DNA of 58,433 bases from Clostridia bacterium (GTDB lineage: Bacteria; Bacillota; Clostridia; Christensenellales; Borkfalkiaceae): positions 1-58,433 of the forward strand of contig JAFVQT010000005.1 in the NCBI GenBank assembly GCA_017504655.1, read 5' to 3'. The notes beneath the pieces were generated by a model. The model was not told where the DNA came from. It saw only the letters and a program-made list of their open reading frames with translations, and did no database searches. Position numbers and translations under genes: made by a program. This document shows, piece after piece, positions 25,483 to 34,600 of this stretch. Numbering within the stretch: the stretch's first letter is position 1; each line of letters opens with the position of its first letter.

Positions 25483-26193
25483 ATGGAACGTTTTTCAAGA
25501 ACTGCGCTCCTGATCGGAAAAGACGGAGTTAAAAAACTGAATAATTCAAGCGTCATAGTTTTTGGCGTGGGCGGAGTTGGGGGTTATACGGTAGAAGCCC
25601 TTGCAAGAAGCGGTATCGGACACATTACCGTAGTGGATAACGACAGCGTATCCTTTTCTAACCTCAACAGACAAATTATTGCAACGGTAGACACAGTCGG
25701 CAAGGACAAGGTAGACGTTATAAGAGATAGAATTTTATCTATTAATCCAAATATTGCAGTTGACTGCTTTAAGGTTTTCTATTCCCCTGAAACAGCGAGC
25801 TGTTTCGACCTTTCAAAATACGACTACGTCGTAGACGCCATCGACTCAGTAACGGGAAAAATCGAGCTGTGCGTGCAAGCTGAAATGGCGCAAGTGCCTA
25901 TTATAAGCTCAATGGGCGCAGGCAACAAGCTGGACCCTACGGCTTTTGAGGTGACGGATATTTACAAAACCTCTGTATGCCCCCTTGCAAAGGTTATGCG
26001 GAGAGAATTAAAGGCAAGAAACATCAAAAAGCTTAAGGTTGTCTATTCGAAGGAGGAGCCTATAAAAATTACCGATTATCAGGGTATGGAATTACCCGAC
26101 GGTAAAAGGCAGATTCCCGGTAGCATCGCATTCGTACCCTCAGTTGTCGGCTTGATTATTGCGAGCGAGGTTATAAAAGATTTAATAAAATGA
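25483..26193 (+). CDS. tcdA: tRNA threonylcarbamoyladenosine dehydratase
   Basis: TcdA uses ATP to cyclise t6A37 of tRNA to ct6A. The 236-aa ThiF/E1-like enzyme shows GVGGVGGYTVEALARSGIGH (about 27-46, nucleotide site), VDNDSVSFSNLNRQI, and VDAIDSVTGK. SSMGAGNKLDPTAFEVTDI is typical of TcdA/CsdL rather than MoeB. It is coupled to the MFS gene and ended by a terminator. Confidence 0.95.
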   Translation: MERFSRTALLIGKDGVKKLNNSSVIVFGVGGVGGYTVEALARSGIGHITVVDNDSVSFSNLNRQIIATVDTVGKDKVDVIRDRILSINPNIAVDCFKVFYSPETASCFDLSKYDYVVDAIDSVTGKIELCVQAEMAQVPIISSMGAGNKLDPTAFEVTDIYKTSVCPLAKVMRRELKARNIKKLKVVYSKEEPIKITDYQGMELPDGKRQIPGSIAFVPSVVGLIIASEVIKDLIK

Positions 26194-26196
26194 TAC

Positions 26197-26218
26197 AAAG
26201 CCGTCTGTTGACGGCTTT
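26197..26218 (+). terminator. Terminator after tcdA
   Basis: AAAGCCGTC and GACGGCTTT pair over 9 bp around TGTT, followed by TATTTG on the plus strand. Confidence 0.8.
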
Positions 26219-26253
26219 TATTTGCGTTTATGCTTTAAATTTTAAGATAAGTA

Positions 26254-26282
26254 TTGACTTTTTTATTAAAAACAGTTACAAT
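26254..26282 (+). promoter_or_regulatory. rplI promoter
   Basis: TTGACT (26254-26259) and TACAAT (26277-26282) are 17 nt apart. The start codon lies 32 nt downstream. Confidence 0.75.
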
Positions 26283-26313
26283 ATTCATAGATAGAAGATA
26301 TAGGAGGCGCAAC

Positions 26314-26757
26314 ATGAAGGTTATATTATTACAAGACGTAAAGGGCACCGGTAAAAAGGACGAGATTATTGAGGTAAGCGACGGCTTTGCACGAAACTGC
26401 TTATTTAAAAAGAAGCTTGCAGTTGAGGCAACCTCAACAGAAATAAACGCTATAAACAACAAGAAAAAAGCAGAAAGCTATCATAAGCAAGAGGAAATAA
26501 AGGCTTGGATGGACGTTGCCAATAAGCTCAGAAACAAAGAGATTACCTGCAAGGTTAAGTGCGGTGAAAACGGAAAGGTTTTCGGTAGTATAAACTCAAA
26601 GGAAATCTCCGACGAGTTAAAGGCTCTCGGCTTTGATATCGATAAGAAAAAGATTCTCTTAAAAGACCCCTTAAAGAGCTTGGGATTATACGAGGTAGAG
26701 CTTAAATTCCTCCCCGAGGTAACAACTAAAATCAAGGTAAAGGTAGAAAGCCTTTAA
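26314..26757 (+). CDS. rplI: 50S ribosomal protein bL9
   Basis: The true start is ATG 26314 (AGGAGG 8 nt upstream), giving 147 aa, the usual length. [20 protein letters not shown] and [20 protein letters not shown] form the N-terminal rRNA-binding domain; a long helix and the C-terminal domain ([11 protein letters not shown]) follow. It has its own promoter and a GC-rich hairpin after it. The common neighbours rpsR, ssb, rpsF and dnaB are not adjacent. Confidence 0.97.
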   Translation: MKVILLQDVKGTGKKDEIIEVSDGFARNCLFKKKLAVEATSTEINAINNKKKAESYHKQEEIKAWMDVANKLRNKEITCKVKCGENGKVFGSINSKEISDELKALGFDIDKKKILLKDPLKSLGLYEVELKFLPEVTTKIKVKVESL

Positions 26758-26774
26758 TTTCAAACAGTCTAAAT

Positions 26775-26802
26775 ACGCCTCGCGACTTTCGTCGCGAGGC
26801 GT
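26775..26802 (+). terminator. Hairpin after rplI
   Basis: ACGCCTCGCGAC and GTCGCGAGGCGT form a perfect 12-bp stem with loop TTTC, followed by TTATATAATTTATATAAT. The stem is strong but the U-tract is weak; it may act both ways with the convergent vanW-like gene. Confidence 0.65.
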
Positions 26803-26857
26803 TTATATAATTTATATAATATAAATTTGCAATTTTCAGGCTGAATTTTGTCAATAA

Positions 26858-28009
26858 TCAACTTATATCATGCTTTTTGCCGTAAATTATCTCGCCCTGC
26901 AAGGGCGCGTATCTATCGCTTGACAAAAGAACCGTTTTTTCAAACTTGCCGTTTTTATACACCTCCAAAAGTCCCTTACTGACTATCCCCTCTTTTTCGT
27001 AAACCACAATTCTTTCCTCCCCCTCAGCTAACACGTCAGAGGGGGTTTTTAAATACCCGTTGGGTTGTATTTTCTCTATGACCTCTGACACTCTCTTGTA
27101 GGTAAGCTGACCTCTTTCCCCATACACGCTGACCGTTATACTGTCACCCTTAGAAAATGCAATTATGAATATTATTCCGCCGGTATCATTTACAAATTTC
27201 AAATCCGCGTAGCCCATGCTTACCATTGCATCAAAAGAAGGCTCAACGTAAGAAACTGCCATACTGTGCGCATGTCTTTCCGTGACCCTAAGCCCACCCA
27301 AAAGCACGGCGTTATACAGCGTAGAGGACACCTGACATACACCACCGCCAATACCGTCTGTAAACTTGCCCTTCTCTATAATCCTCGCGCTTTTAAACCC
27401 CCTCTCTTCCGTACGTTCACCGACAACCTCGTTAAAAGAAAACTCCTGATTTTCTTTTAGCATAACACCGCCTATATATTTGGCGCAAAGCCCTATATTG
27501 TGCTTGCGCTCTTCACTTGAGTAAATGTAGTTGGTCGTAAAAAAAGCCCGCTTATAGGTCGATTTTTTAAGCATTTCCATGGTTATAGCAGGCTTTAATA
27601 CTATTTCACTTGCATAAATTTTTTGCACTTTCAATTTAAGCGACCTGTCAATTTTTATAAGCAAATCCTCTTTGTCAATGCACTTACCATTAGCCTCGCT
27701 TATAAGCTCGAAGGGGTTGTCATTCTCAGGGTGAATTATTGCCTTAGCATCTTGAGGACGAATTATAGTATCAAAATAAATACCGTCTACAACCTCTTCT
27801 GCATTTTTTAAATACGGCTCGCCCTTGTACACGTCGATTTCGGGATAACAAAAACTATATTCCTTACCAAGCGCAACTACAGTAAGTGTTTGATTTATTT
27901 TTGCAAGTGGGTAAGCCCTTGCATGTAGCAAAAAGCTCCCCGTTAAAAGCAAATTCACAGCCATAATAACAATTATATATTTAATCTTTTTACAAGTAAT
28001 ATGTTGCAT
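26858..28009 (-). CDS. VanW family protein, membrane-anchored
   Basis: The VanW domain spans about 160-290: EFSFNEVVGERTEERGFKSA, GGGVCQVSSTLYNAVLLGG, then RHAHSMAVSYVEPSFDAMVS. One membrane segment (YIIVIMAVNLLLTGSFLL) anchors the protein outward. VanW proteins are linked to the cell wall, without a proven reaction. The start is uncertain: the frame is open to 28060, but a terminator hairpin covers that region, and TATACT lies just before ATG 28009, which I prefer although no ribosome site is clear. The stop codon is part of a dispersed motif copy. Confidence 0.88.
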   Translation of the reverse strand: MQHITCKKIKYIIVIMAVNLLLTGSFLLHARAYPLAKINQTLTVVALGKEYSFCYPEIDVYKGEPYLKNAEEVVDGIYFDTIIRPQDAKAIIHPENDNPFELISEANGKCIDKEDLLIKIDRSLKLKVQKIYASEIVLKPAITMEMLKKSTYKRAFFTTNYIYSSEERKHNIGLCAKYIGGVMLKENQEFSFNEVVGERTEERGFKSARIIEKGKFTDGIGGGVCQVSSTLYNAVLLGGLRVTERHAHSMAVSYVEPSFDAMVSMGYADLKFVNDTGGIIFIIAFSKGDSITVSVYGERGQLTYKRVSEVIEKIQPNGYLKTPSDVLAEGEERIVVYEKEGIVSKGLLEVYKNGKFEKTVLLSSDRYAPLQGEIIYGKKHDIS

Positions 28010-28069
28010 ACAAATAGTATAGCTTGACTTAAGCATTTTTATCCATAGCAATGCATGCAAAAAGCGACG

Positions 28070-28088
28070 GTAAAATTTACCGTCGCCA
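28070..28088 (-). terminator. Terminator after the SecB-like gene
   Basis: GACGGTAAA and TTTACCGTC form an almost loop-free 9-bp inverted repeat, and on the minus strand GCTTTTTGC follows. It lies between the SecB-like gene and the VanW gene. Confidence 0.6.
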
Positions 28089-28109
28089 TCATAAGTTACC
28101 CGTGTTTAA

Positions 28110-28523
28110 TTAGTTTAAACCGCCGTTTTCTTTAACAAGCTGTGCATCCTGAACCATATTTGATTGGTTAATATAAGGAAGAACGTATGCAGGGATATTG
28201 CAGTTAGCAGTAATACTTGCTATAGCCGCTCTTAAGAATGGATATAAAACCTCCATAGCCTCTTGTGCGTATGCACTTTGCTCTATCTCGTTTTGAACGA
28301 TAAAGGTTGCAAACATTGCAGCGTGAAGGTTGAAAGGCACAGGAGAAGACAAATCGTCGTTTACCTTTGCAGAAAGGTTAACGAACAAGGTCTTATCTTT
28401 TCTGCCAACCTTACATTCGATTTTGGGGTTTATATTAAATTTTGTACCCGGCTTAATACCTTCGTTAAATTTAAACTCAAATTGGTTGATTCTGTAAGAT
28501 GCAAGTTGAATATTCTTTTCCAT
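28110..28523 (-). CDS. SecB-like chaperone family protein
   Basis: The 137-aa protein has the SecB layout: N-terminal strands (ASYRINQFEFKFNEG, then FNINPKIECKVGRKDKTLFV) and the C-terminal helix pattern LYPFLRAAIASITANCNIPA, then YVLPYIN, like the SecB yPyaRe...PxxlxPinF core. SecB assists protein export in Proteobacteria; Firmicutes usually lack it, and free-standing SecB-like proteins elsewhere can be antitoxin chaperones. No toxin-antitoxin pair is adjacent. AAAGGAGT precedes the ATG. Its upstream neighbour is a broken pyrophosphatase. Confidence 0.75.
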   Translation of the reverse strand: MEKNIQLASYRINQFEFKFNEGIKPGTKFNINPKIECKVGRKDKTLFVNLSAKVNDDLSSPVPFNLHAAMFATFIVQNEIEQSAYAQEAMEVLYPFLRAAIASITANCNIPAYVLPYINQSNMVQDAQLVKENGGLN

Positions 28524-28577
28524 TTTTACTCCTTTTAACGCTTATAACAACAAAAAGACCTGCTATAAGTCGATTAT

Positions 28578-28855
28578 TTAATCTTTATTAACAATTTCAA
28601 ATAAATTTTCTTTATATCTTAAAAGCGATTGCTTTATGATATTTACAGCCTCATCCCTGCCTTGAACGGTATGCACGGCAGTATTTTTGCCTTCTAACTG
28701 CTTGTACACCGTATATACAGTATTCTGTCCAAAATTAATAAGCCTGTCTTTTTATCAAGCTCGTATTTTTGCTTGCTGCCCTTTTGTATTTCTATAACTG
28801 CCACAAAATTTTCGGGAGTAATTCTACTTGCTTGAATATCATGCCAAATGTTCAT
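28578..28855 (-). pseudogene. ppa: Remnant of family I inorganic pyrophosphatase
   Basis: The ATG at 28855 has GAGGAG upstream. The first 46 codons read like an intact Clostridia pyrophosphatase N-terminus (ITPENFVAVIEIQKGSKQKY, then ELDKKTGLLILDRILY). Then sequence jumps, out of frame, to the family's C-terminal region (VYKQLEGKNTAVHTVQGRDE, then AVNIIKQSLLRY). The middle, including the metal-binding DxDPxD motif, is missing. The N-terminal frame stops after CTSS. An internal deletion of about 300 bp with frameshift is inferred. A dispersed motif copy sits at its end. Confidence 0.85.
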
Positions 28856-29022
28856 AAAAACTCCTCTGTTTCTCTGATTATATTTTAAACCAATCAGCCG
28901 TATATTGTCAAGGCGTTTAAATAAATCACTGATAATAACAGCCGTTTTCTCTGTAATTTTACAAAATTTAACCCTTTGCTCAGCTCGTCACGTATTTGAC
29001 CTAACCAACTAAAGGGACAAAA

Positions 29023-29463
29023 CTAATACTTTTTACAAAGCTCGCTTAAATTTCTGTTAATTATCTCCAACGAGCGGTACATAGTTATTCTATCTTCTTC
29101 AGAAAGCCCCTCGCCTGCCTTTTCAAGAGCATTGTCAATCTTTTTGGATAAGTCTTCCGCAATTGCAGTACCCTTTTCGGTTAAAATGAGGGGCATTTTA
29201 TATTTTTTACCCTCAATTGGCGCGCCGGTTACCAAGCCTTTTTTCTCGAGAGACTCAAGAGAACGGGATACTGCACCCTTATCGTCGCCACAGGCATCAC
29301 AAAGCTCCTTCGCAGTAATTTTACCTGCCTTGTGTATATAATAAAGGCAAGAAACGTGAGGGCTTTTAAGCTCATATTCCAAGACCTCTTCAGTCTTTAT
29401 TTTGCGAATATATCTGTTTAAGCTTGAAATTAAATATGTAAAAGCACTAAATCTACCTTCCAT
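29023..29463 (-). CDS. MarR family transcriptional regulator
   Basis: The 146-aa protein has a winged HTH at about 35-100: SPHVSCLYYIHKAGKITAKE, then DDKGAVSRSLESLEKKGLVT. A wing (PIEGKKYKMPLILTEKG) and dimerising helices at both ends follow. This is a standard MarR architecture. Its target is unknown; no permease is directly divergent. The ATG is preceded by TCCGGGGTGTGTT, a weak ribosome site. Confidence 0.93.
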   Translation of the reverse strand: MEGRFSAFTYLISSLNRYIRKIKTEEVLEYELKSPHVSCLYYIHKAGKITAKELCDACGDDKGAVSRSLESLEKKGLVTGAPIEGKKYKMPLILTEKGTAIAEDLSKKIDNALEKAGEGLSEEDRITMYRSLEIINRNLSELCKKY

Positions 29464-29539
29464 AACACACCCCGGAACATATTAAATATTATTATACATA
29501 AATACAAGTAAAAAGTCAATCGAAAAATAAATTTTGTTA

Positions 29540-29860
29540 TTAGTGAAAAGTGAAGAGTGAAAAGTACAAAAAGAAAAAGCCGCTCGCGCGACTTTTCTTT
29601 TTGCGAAGAGCGGACAAAAAAGATATTTGGGGGAGTTTTCGTACGGACTTGAACTCACGTACCAAATCACGCCGCAGGCGTGCATATCATCAAAACAAAG
29701 TTTTGTATATCACCAAGGCGAAAGCCTTGTATATCATCATTGCGAAAGAGGATACAGCCTGCGGCTGATGATATACTCGCCTTGTCGAGATATACTCGGC
29801 AAGGTGGATGAGATACACGCTAAAGCGTGATGATATGCCATTGCTTTCGCAATGGATAAA
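29540..29860. repeat. Nested multi-hairpin element downstream of tRNA-Val
   Basis: No gene is visible from 29464 to 29893. Two sets of long arms nest perfectly: GCATATCATC (29682-29691) with GATGATATGC (29829-29838), and GTATATCATC (29729-29738) with GATGATATAC (29767-29776). Small hairpins stand between them: CACGCC/GGCGTG, AAAAC/GTTTT, AAGGC/GCCTT with GAAA, CAGCC/GGCTG and CACGC/GCGTG; CCATTGC/GCAATGG follows. A short GTGAAAAGTGAAGAGTG tract (29542) precedes. It is probably a mobile or repeated extragenic element or a structured RNA. Confidence 0.6.
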
Positions 29861-29863
29861 AAA

Positions 29864-29889
29864 ATTCGACAAGTCGAAACTTGTCGAAT
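29864..29889 (-). terminator. Terminator of tRNA-Val
   Basis: ATTCGACAAG and CTTGTCGAAT form a perfect 10-bp stem; on the minus strand seven U residues follow. It lies 5 nt after the tRNA CCA end. Confidence 0.9.
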
Positions 29890-29893
29890 TTTT

Positions 29894-29970
29894 TGGTGGA
29901 GGCGGTAGGACTCGAACCTATGACCTCTTCCATGTCAAGGAAGCGCTCTAACCAGCTGAGCTACGTCTCC
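29894..29970 (-). tRNA. tRNA-Val (anticodon GAC)
   Basis: 77 nt including encoded CCA. The D-arm (GCTC/GAGC), anticodon arm (CTTCC TTGACAT GGAAG, anticodon GAC) and T-loop TTCGAGT are all present. Two positions are A-C mismatched: 49-65 in the T-stem and 5-68 in the acceptor stem, where U at 65 and 68 would pair. It may be functional but weakened, or recently decaying. A terminator follows directly. Confidence 0.9.
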
Positions 29971-30102
29971 AAGCACATATATATTACCAAAAATTTATTC
30001 CTTTGTAAAGAATTTTGCACACTATTTTATTGACTTTTATAAAATAAAAGTATATACTCCTATTCGACAATTTGTAGCAGAGGTATTTAAAAGTCACTTA
30101 AA

Positions 30103-31269
30103 ATGAGAACTTATTATAGCTCACACTCACATAAACATCTAAATAATCAACTTATAGGCGAGCTTTTACATAAAATTAACGCTTTTTGCAAGAAAAACGC
30201 CGTAATGCTTATAGCTCTTTTTGCCGCTTGTATAACTGCGGTTATCATACCCCCTGACAAAGAGTATTTAAGCTATTTCGATTTTAAAACGCTCACCTGC
30301 TTATTCTGTGTTTTAGCAGTTGTTTGCGCTCTTAAAAACGTAAGATTTTTCTATATGCTGGCGCATAGCATAGTAAAGCTTTTCAAAAATGCAAGGGCAA
30401 GTGTTTTAGCACTCGTTTACGTAACGTTTATAGGCTCAATGCTGATAGCCAACGATATGGCTCTTCTTACCTTTTTACCCCTTGGATACATAGTTTTATC
30501 AACTACGGGCAAAAAAAAATATATGGCGTTCACCTTTATTATGCAAAACGTTGCGGCTAACTTAGGTGGAATGCTCACACCTTTTGGCAATCCTCAAAAC
30601 CTGTATCTTTATACAAGGTTCGTAATACCGACCGGCGAATTTATGGGAATAATGGCAATTCCGTTTGCAGTTTCAGTTTTACTAATCACAATCTGCTGTC
30701 TTGTTTTTGTCAAGCCGGAGCCGTTGGAGCTTACGGACGAGCATTTTCATTTACCGCCTGTAAAAACTGCTATTTACGTTGTTCTTTTCGCCCTCTCTAT
30801 CATTATCGTTTTCAGAGTTATACCGTACGTTGTAGGACTTGTCGTTATACCTGCTGTAATTCTGATTTTAGACAGAAAAGCCTTACTAAAAGTCGATTAT
30901 CCGCTACTTTTAACCTTTGTATTCTTTTTTATCTTTGCGGGAAACATGGCAAGAATCGAGCCTGTAAAAGAGCTTTTTAGTACACTTATGCAAAGAAACA
31001 CTCTTTTGTTTAGCGCGCTCTCATGCCAGGTAATAAGCAACGTCCCTTCGAGTATATTGCTTGCACAGTTTACGACAAATTACAAGGATTTATTATTAGG
31101 CGTAAACATAGGTGGAGTTGGCACGTTAATTTCCTCTCTTGCTAGTCTTATAACGCTCAGAGAATACTTAAAGCATGACGAAAAAGGCGCTCTTAAATAC
31201 GTAGGATTATTCTCACTACTCAATTTTTCGTTTTTGGCAATTCTGCTTGCCGTTTGTTCATTTATTTAA
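30103..31269 (+). CDS. SLC13/ArsB-type permease
   Basis: The 388-aa protein has about ten membrane segments. The motif LGGMLTPFGNPQNLYLYTRF (about 154-173) with TPFGNPQN is the hallmark of the ion transporter superfamily (ArsB, NhaD, SLC13/CitMHS); CQVISNVPSSILLAQFTTNY is its counterpart in the second half. Substrate (anion, arsenite or dicarboxylate) cannot be told. No good ribosome site lies near the ATG at 30103. The 5' coding end contains a copy of the dispersed motif (30141-30158). Confidence 0.88.
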   Translation: MRTYYSSHSHKHLNNQLIGELLHKINAFCKKNAVMLIALFAACITAVIIPPDKEYLSYFDFKTLTCLFCVLAVVCALKNVRFFYMLAHSIVKLFKNARASVLALVYVTFIGSMLIANDMALLTFLPLGYIVLSTTGKKKYMAFTFIMQNVAANLGGMLTPFGNPQNLYLYTRFVIPTGEFMGIMAIPFAVSVLLITICCLVFVKPEPLELTDEHFHLPPVKTAIYVVLFALSIIIVFRVIPYVVGLVVIPAVILILDRKALLKVDYPLLLTFVFFFIFAGNMARIEPVKELFSTLMQRNTLLFSALSCQVISNVPSSILLAQFTTNYKDLLLGVNIGGVGTLISSLASLITLREYLKHDEKGALKYVGLFSLLNFSFLAILLAVCSFI

Positions 31270-31399
31270 AATTTTCCATTTTAGCAAATTTTTAACTCTA
31301 CCCCTTTAAGAATACGTTGACTTATCAACAAATTTAACTAAAATTTGGTTTAGATTTATTAAAATTTTCACTTTCTTTTAAAAACTGTTTGTTTTTTGC

Positions 31400-31428
31400 T
31401 TTACAAAAGCATATTTTAATTATATAAT
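31400..31428 (+). promoter_or_regulatory. Promoter of the peptide/Hint-protein unit
   Basis: TTTACA (31400-31405) and TATAAT (31423-31428) are exactly 17 nt apart, giving a start near 31435. Confidence 0.75.
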
Positions 31429-31442
31429 GTTATAAAAAAGAT

Positions 31443-31477
31443 ACCACTTACATTACATTTTATATAATGCAGGTGGT
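31443..31477 (+). terminator. Leader hairpin, probable attenuator
   Basis: Arms 31443-31455 and 31465-31477 pair 12 of 13 positions (one G-U, one A-C mismatch), followed by TTTATATTTCT. It begins about 8 nt after the inferred transcription start, before the peptide gene, so it may stop early transcription unless relieved. Confidence 0.55.
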
Positions 31478-31550
31478 TTTATATTTCTCTTGCCGATTTT
31501 AACTCGGCATTAACCAAACAAAAAAATCCATACTTTATGGAGGGTTTATT

Positions 31551-31670
31551 ATGGAAAACAAAAAAACTTATGAGGTACCCGAGATTTCTGTTTTCTCTGT
31601 AGTCGAAATTTTATCAACTGCAGGGGGTTCAACTGAAATCGGCGGAGAATTCCCTGACGCATGGGAATAG
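31551..31670 (+). CDS. 39-aa peptide before the giant surface protein
   Basis: ATG 31551 follows GGAGGGTTT. The peptide starts MENKKTYEVPEISVFSVVEI and continues LSTAGGSTEIGGEFPDAWE. A charged N-half with YEVPEI, then a Ser/Thr/Gly-rich tail, resembles short peptides common in gut Firmicutes (KKYEKPE...IETSGG type) and could be a leader-plus-core ribosomal peptide. Its stop codon overlaps the AGGAGG of the next gene, 13 nt before that start. No modifying enzyme is near. Confidence 0.65.
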   Translation: MENKKTYEVPEISVFSVVEILSTAGGSTEIGGEFPDAWE

Positions 31671-31683
31671 GAGGTAAAAAGGT

Positions 31684-34600
31684 ATGAAATCATTTATGAG
31701 CAAATTCAAACTACTTCTTATATCCTGTTTGGCAATCGTTGCGATAGCGCTTAGCGCTCTTTCTTTTATCGCAAATGATAAGGTAACGGCAGACGCTGCA
31801 GGCGTTAGTCTTTCTAACGGCGAATACTCAACAGACGGCTCGTCTATACGTATTTTCAAAACAGCTGATGACGTTGAGGCTACGGAAAGAACAGGTCTTC
31901 GTTTCCACGTTGAAATGGGTGACGGCTACCTGTATAACGGCAATCCGGTCATAAACACAAGCGAGACCAATGATGATAACGGCTCTTACAAAATCAACGA
32001 CGGTTTTGTAACGTATACGCTTATCATTCCCACCCGTTTGTTAGACGGTGAGCTTTCCGTTAACACACCAAACGTTTTAAAGTTAAACACCTCAAACTTC
32101 TGGTATCACGATAAAGACAACAATCTTGAATCTGTAGCTTACATATATAACATACCCGATAACAGATATACGGATATGTTCTCTTTCAGAGGTGTAATTT
32201 GCGATTCAAACGGCAACCTTCTTGCTCAAACATCGGTTGTTGAAAGATGTGTGGCTGAAATTGCAAGAAAATCTTACGATGCAACAATCGCCGGTACTGA
32301 GGATTGGGGAAGCCCCGAACGTACTCAAGTAGCTATCAACACGCTTTTAGGTTTTATTCCCGTTTTCGACGTAATTTATCAAGACGCCACCGGTGACGAA
32401 CTTGCAACCGAGCGCGTTATGTGGGGCGATGCTCCTACAAGCGCACCTAAGGACGAATCGTTCAACTCTTGGTACGACACGGAAAACAGCACTGAGGTAG
32501 ACACCTCCAAGGCTATGCACTACCCTAACGGCGAAGTAATTCTTACTGCTACAAAGGCTGAGGAGTTTAATCTTACCGGCGTTGCGGCAGTGGCTAAATT
32601 CACGGTTGATACTATAGATTATCACGGCGTAAAGGTTTTTGCAACGTTACACAGAGAGGCGTTTGCAAACAATACAAAAATGGATACGCACGCTGTTAAT
32701 ATGGAGCATAAGCGCGGTGACGAGATATTATGCGACGGCATTGAGCTTCAAGGTGTTTGGACGTTGGAAGAACAAAACGAGTTAGGCGAATGGCAAATGC
32801 GTTTATTCTTTGGTCTTGACACCAGCACTCTTGAAAATGGCGATAAGGTTATAATAAAGGGCGACTCCGTTTTCTATGCAAACGGCGTTATGTATAAGCT
32901 TACCGAAGACTATACAATCGATTACACCAAAGTAAACGACGTAGAAGACTACGGCATGTTCTTGGGCTACTTATACAACTCCGACGTATCAACCATTACT
33001 AACTGTGCGGAAGATAATACGGGTAACAATGGCGAGCCAAATGAATTCACAGTGCGTGTAGAATTCTATGAGGACGTAATGATAAACGGCTCGTTCACAT
33101 TTGAATTCGGCGCCGAGGTAGACACCGAAGAATACCCATACCCCGTATTTATCAAATGCGGTGAAGACGAGACCAAGCTTATTCCTATCAACGGCGGCAG
33201 ATATTACTGGAACGAAGGTGACCATAAAATCTTAGAATTGATTGGCACAGGCGACTATGAAAACAAGGTATTCGGCTGGCATAACGGCGACGAATTAATT
33301 GCAGCCCCCGGCACAATCATCAAGCAAAACGGCGGTTACTATATCTTTGAAGATGAAATGTACGGCTACTTCTTAGCAAATGGCAACGTTGATAAATGGG
33401 GCTATAAGTTAGGTGACTGGGTTGTTGGTACTGAATTAGCTCAATATTCGGCAAGTGAGTTTGCTACTGAAGGCTCGGTTACTGAAACCACTGACTATGG
33501 CACGCTTGCAGACGAGATACGTATTAACACCACATCTCACTGGTTCGGCCAAGCAAAGGTTAGCATTATTACAACTGAAAAGATGTTAGACAGCGCACCT
33601 TACGCAGTTTACTGCACATCAAAAGACAGCACTGTAACTGAAATTACACATATAAGATATCACGGTCAATCAAAGCCTGAAGGTGGAAACTACCAAATTC
33701 TCGGTCTTTGTGGTGAAGGTAAATTTACAGTAGGTGACGTTGTTACAATTGCTGCAGGAACACGTTTCTGGTTAGGTACGGAATATTATACAGTTACCGA
33801 AGAGCTTAATTATTACTATACTGGCAGCTTCTGGGTACAAAGCTACGACGAAAGCACTATGGGTACTCTTTCTTCAGCAAGTTTTGGTGACCGTGCTCAT
33901 AACCAAGGAGCAACCGAACTTCGTATGTATTTTACTGCCCCACTTGCAGGATATACGACGACTGACGGTGGTGCATTCGACGAGTTGAGAATCGGTACGG
34001 GTAGCATCAGGTTTAACGGTAACCCTGTTTCTTACGTAAGATATCAACGTTGGGATGCAAATTCTACTTGGCTTTCATTTGGTGGATATTCAGGATCGGT
34101 TGCATTTGGCGACAAGTTAGTAATTGAAGCAGGTACTACAATTTGGGGAGCAAACAAAGTTGCTTATAAATTTACCGAAAAGGTAGAATGGATTTATTCG
34201 GGTAACCCAGCCGACGCTAATAGAACTTGGTCGAGAGTAATCGGTGGCGTTACCGTAAGTGCAACTGCAGAAAATGCTAGCGTAACTGGTGCAGGAACGT
34301 TTGCCGTTGGCGAAACTTATACCGTAAACGTAACGCCAACTGGTGATTATCTCGTATCAAAAGTAACTATAAACGACGATGAAAAACCGCTTAATGCAAG
34401 TAATACTTACACGTTTACCGTAGCGCAAAACAATACGATTAAAGTAGAAACCGTAGTAGGTCACAAAGTACACTTCACTATTCCTGAAGGAATCACTGTT
34501 GACGGTGGAACGTTATCAAACGGCTCGTTTAAGTCTGTTGCAAGCGGTGGCTCGTTAACGTTTAGCGTATCGGCAAACGAAGGATATAAACTTCTTGGTG

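Noticed and set aside
28110..28855. Toxin-antitoxin-chaperone system around the SecB-like gene
   Set aside because: The neighbour is a broken pyrophosphatase and the other side is VanW; neither looks like toxin or antitoxin.
29636..29664. tRNA T-arm-like fragment (TTCAAGT loop) on the minus strand
   Set aside because: No acceptor or anticodon arm adjoins; probably chance or an old fragment.
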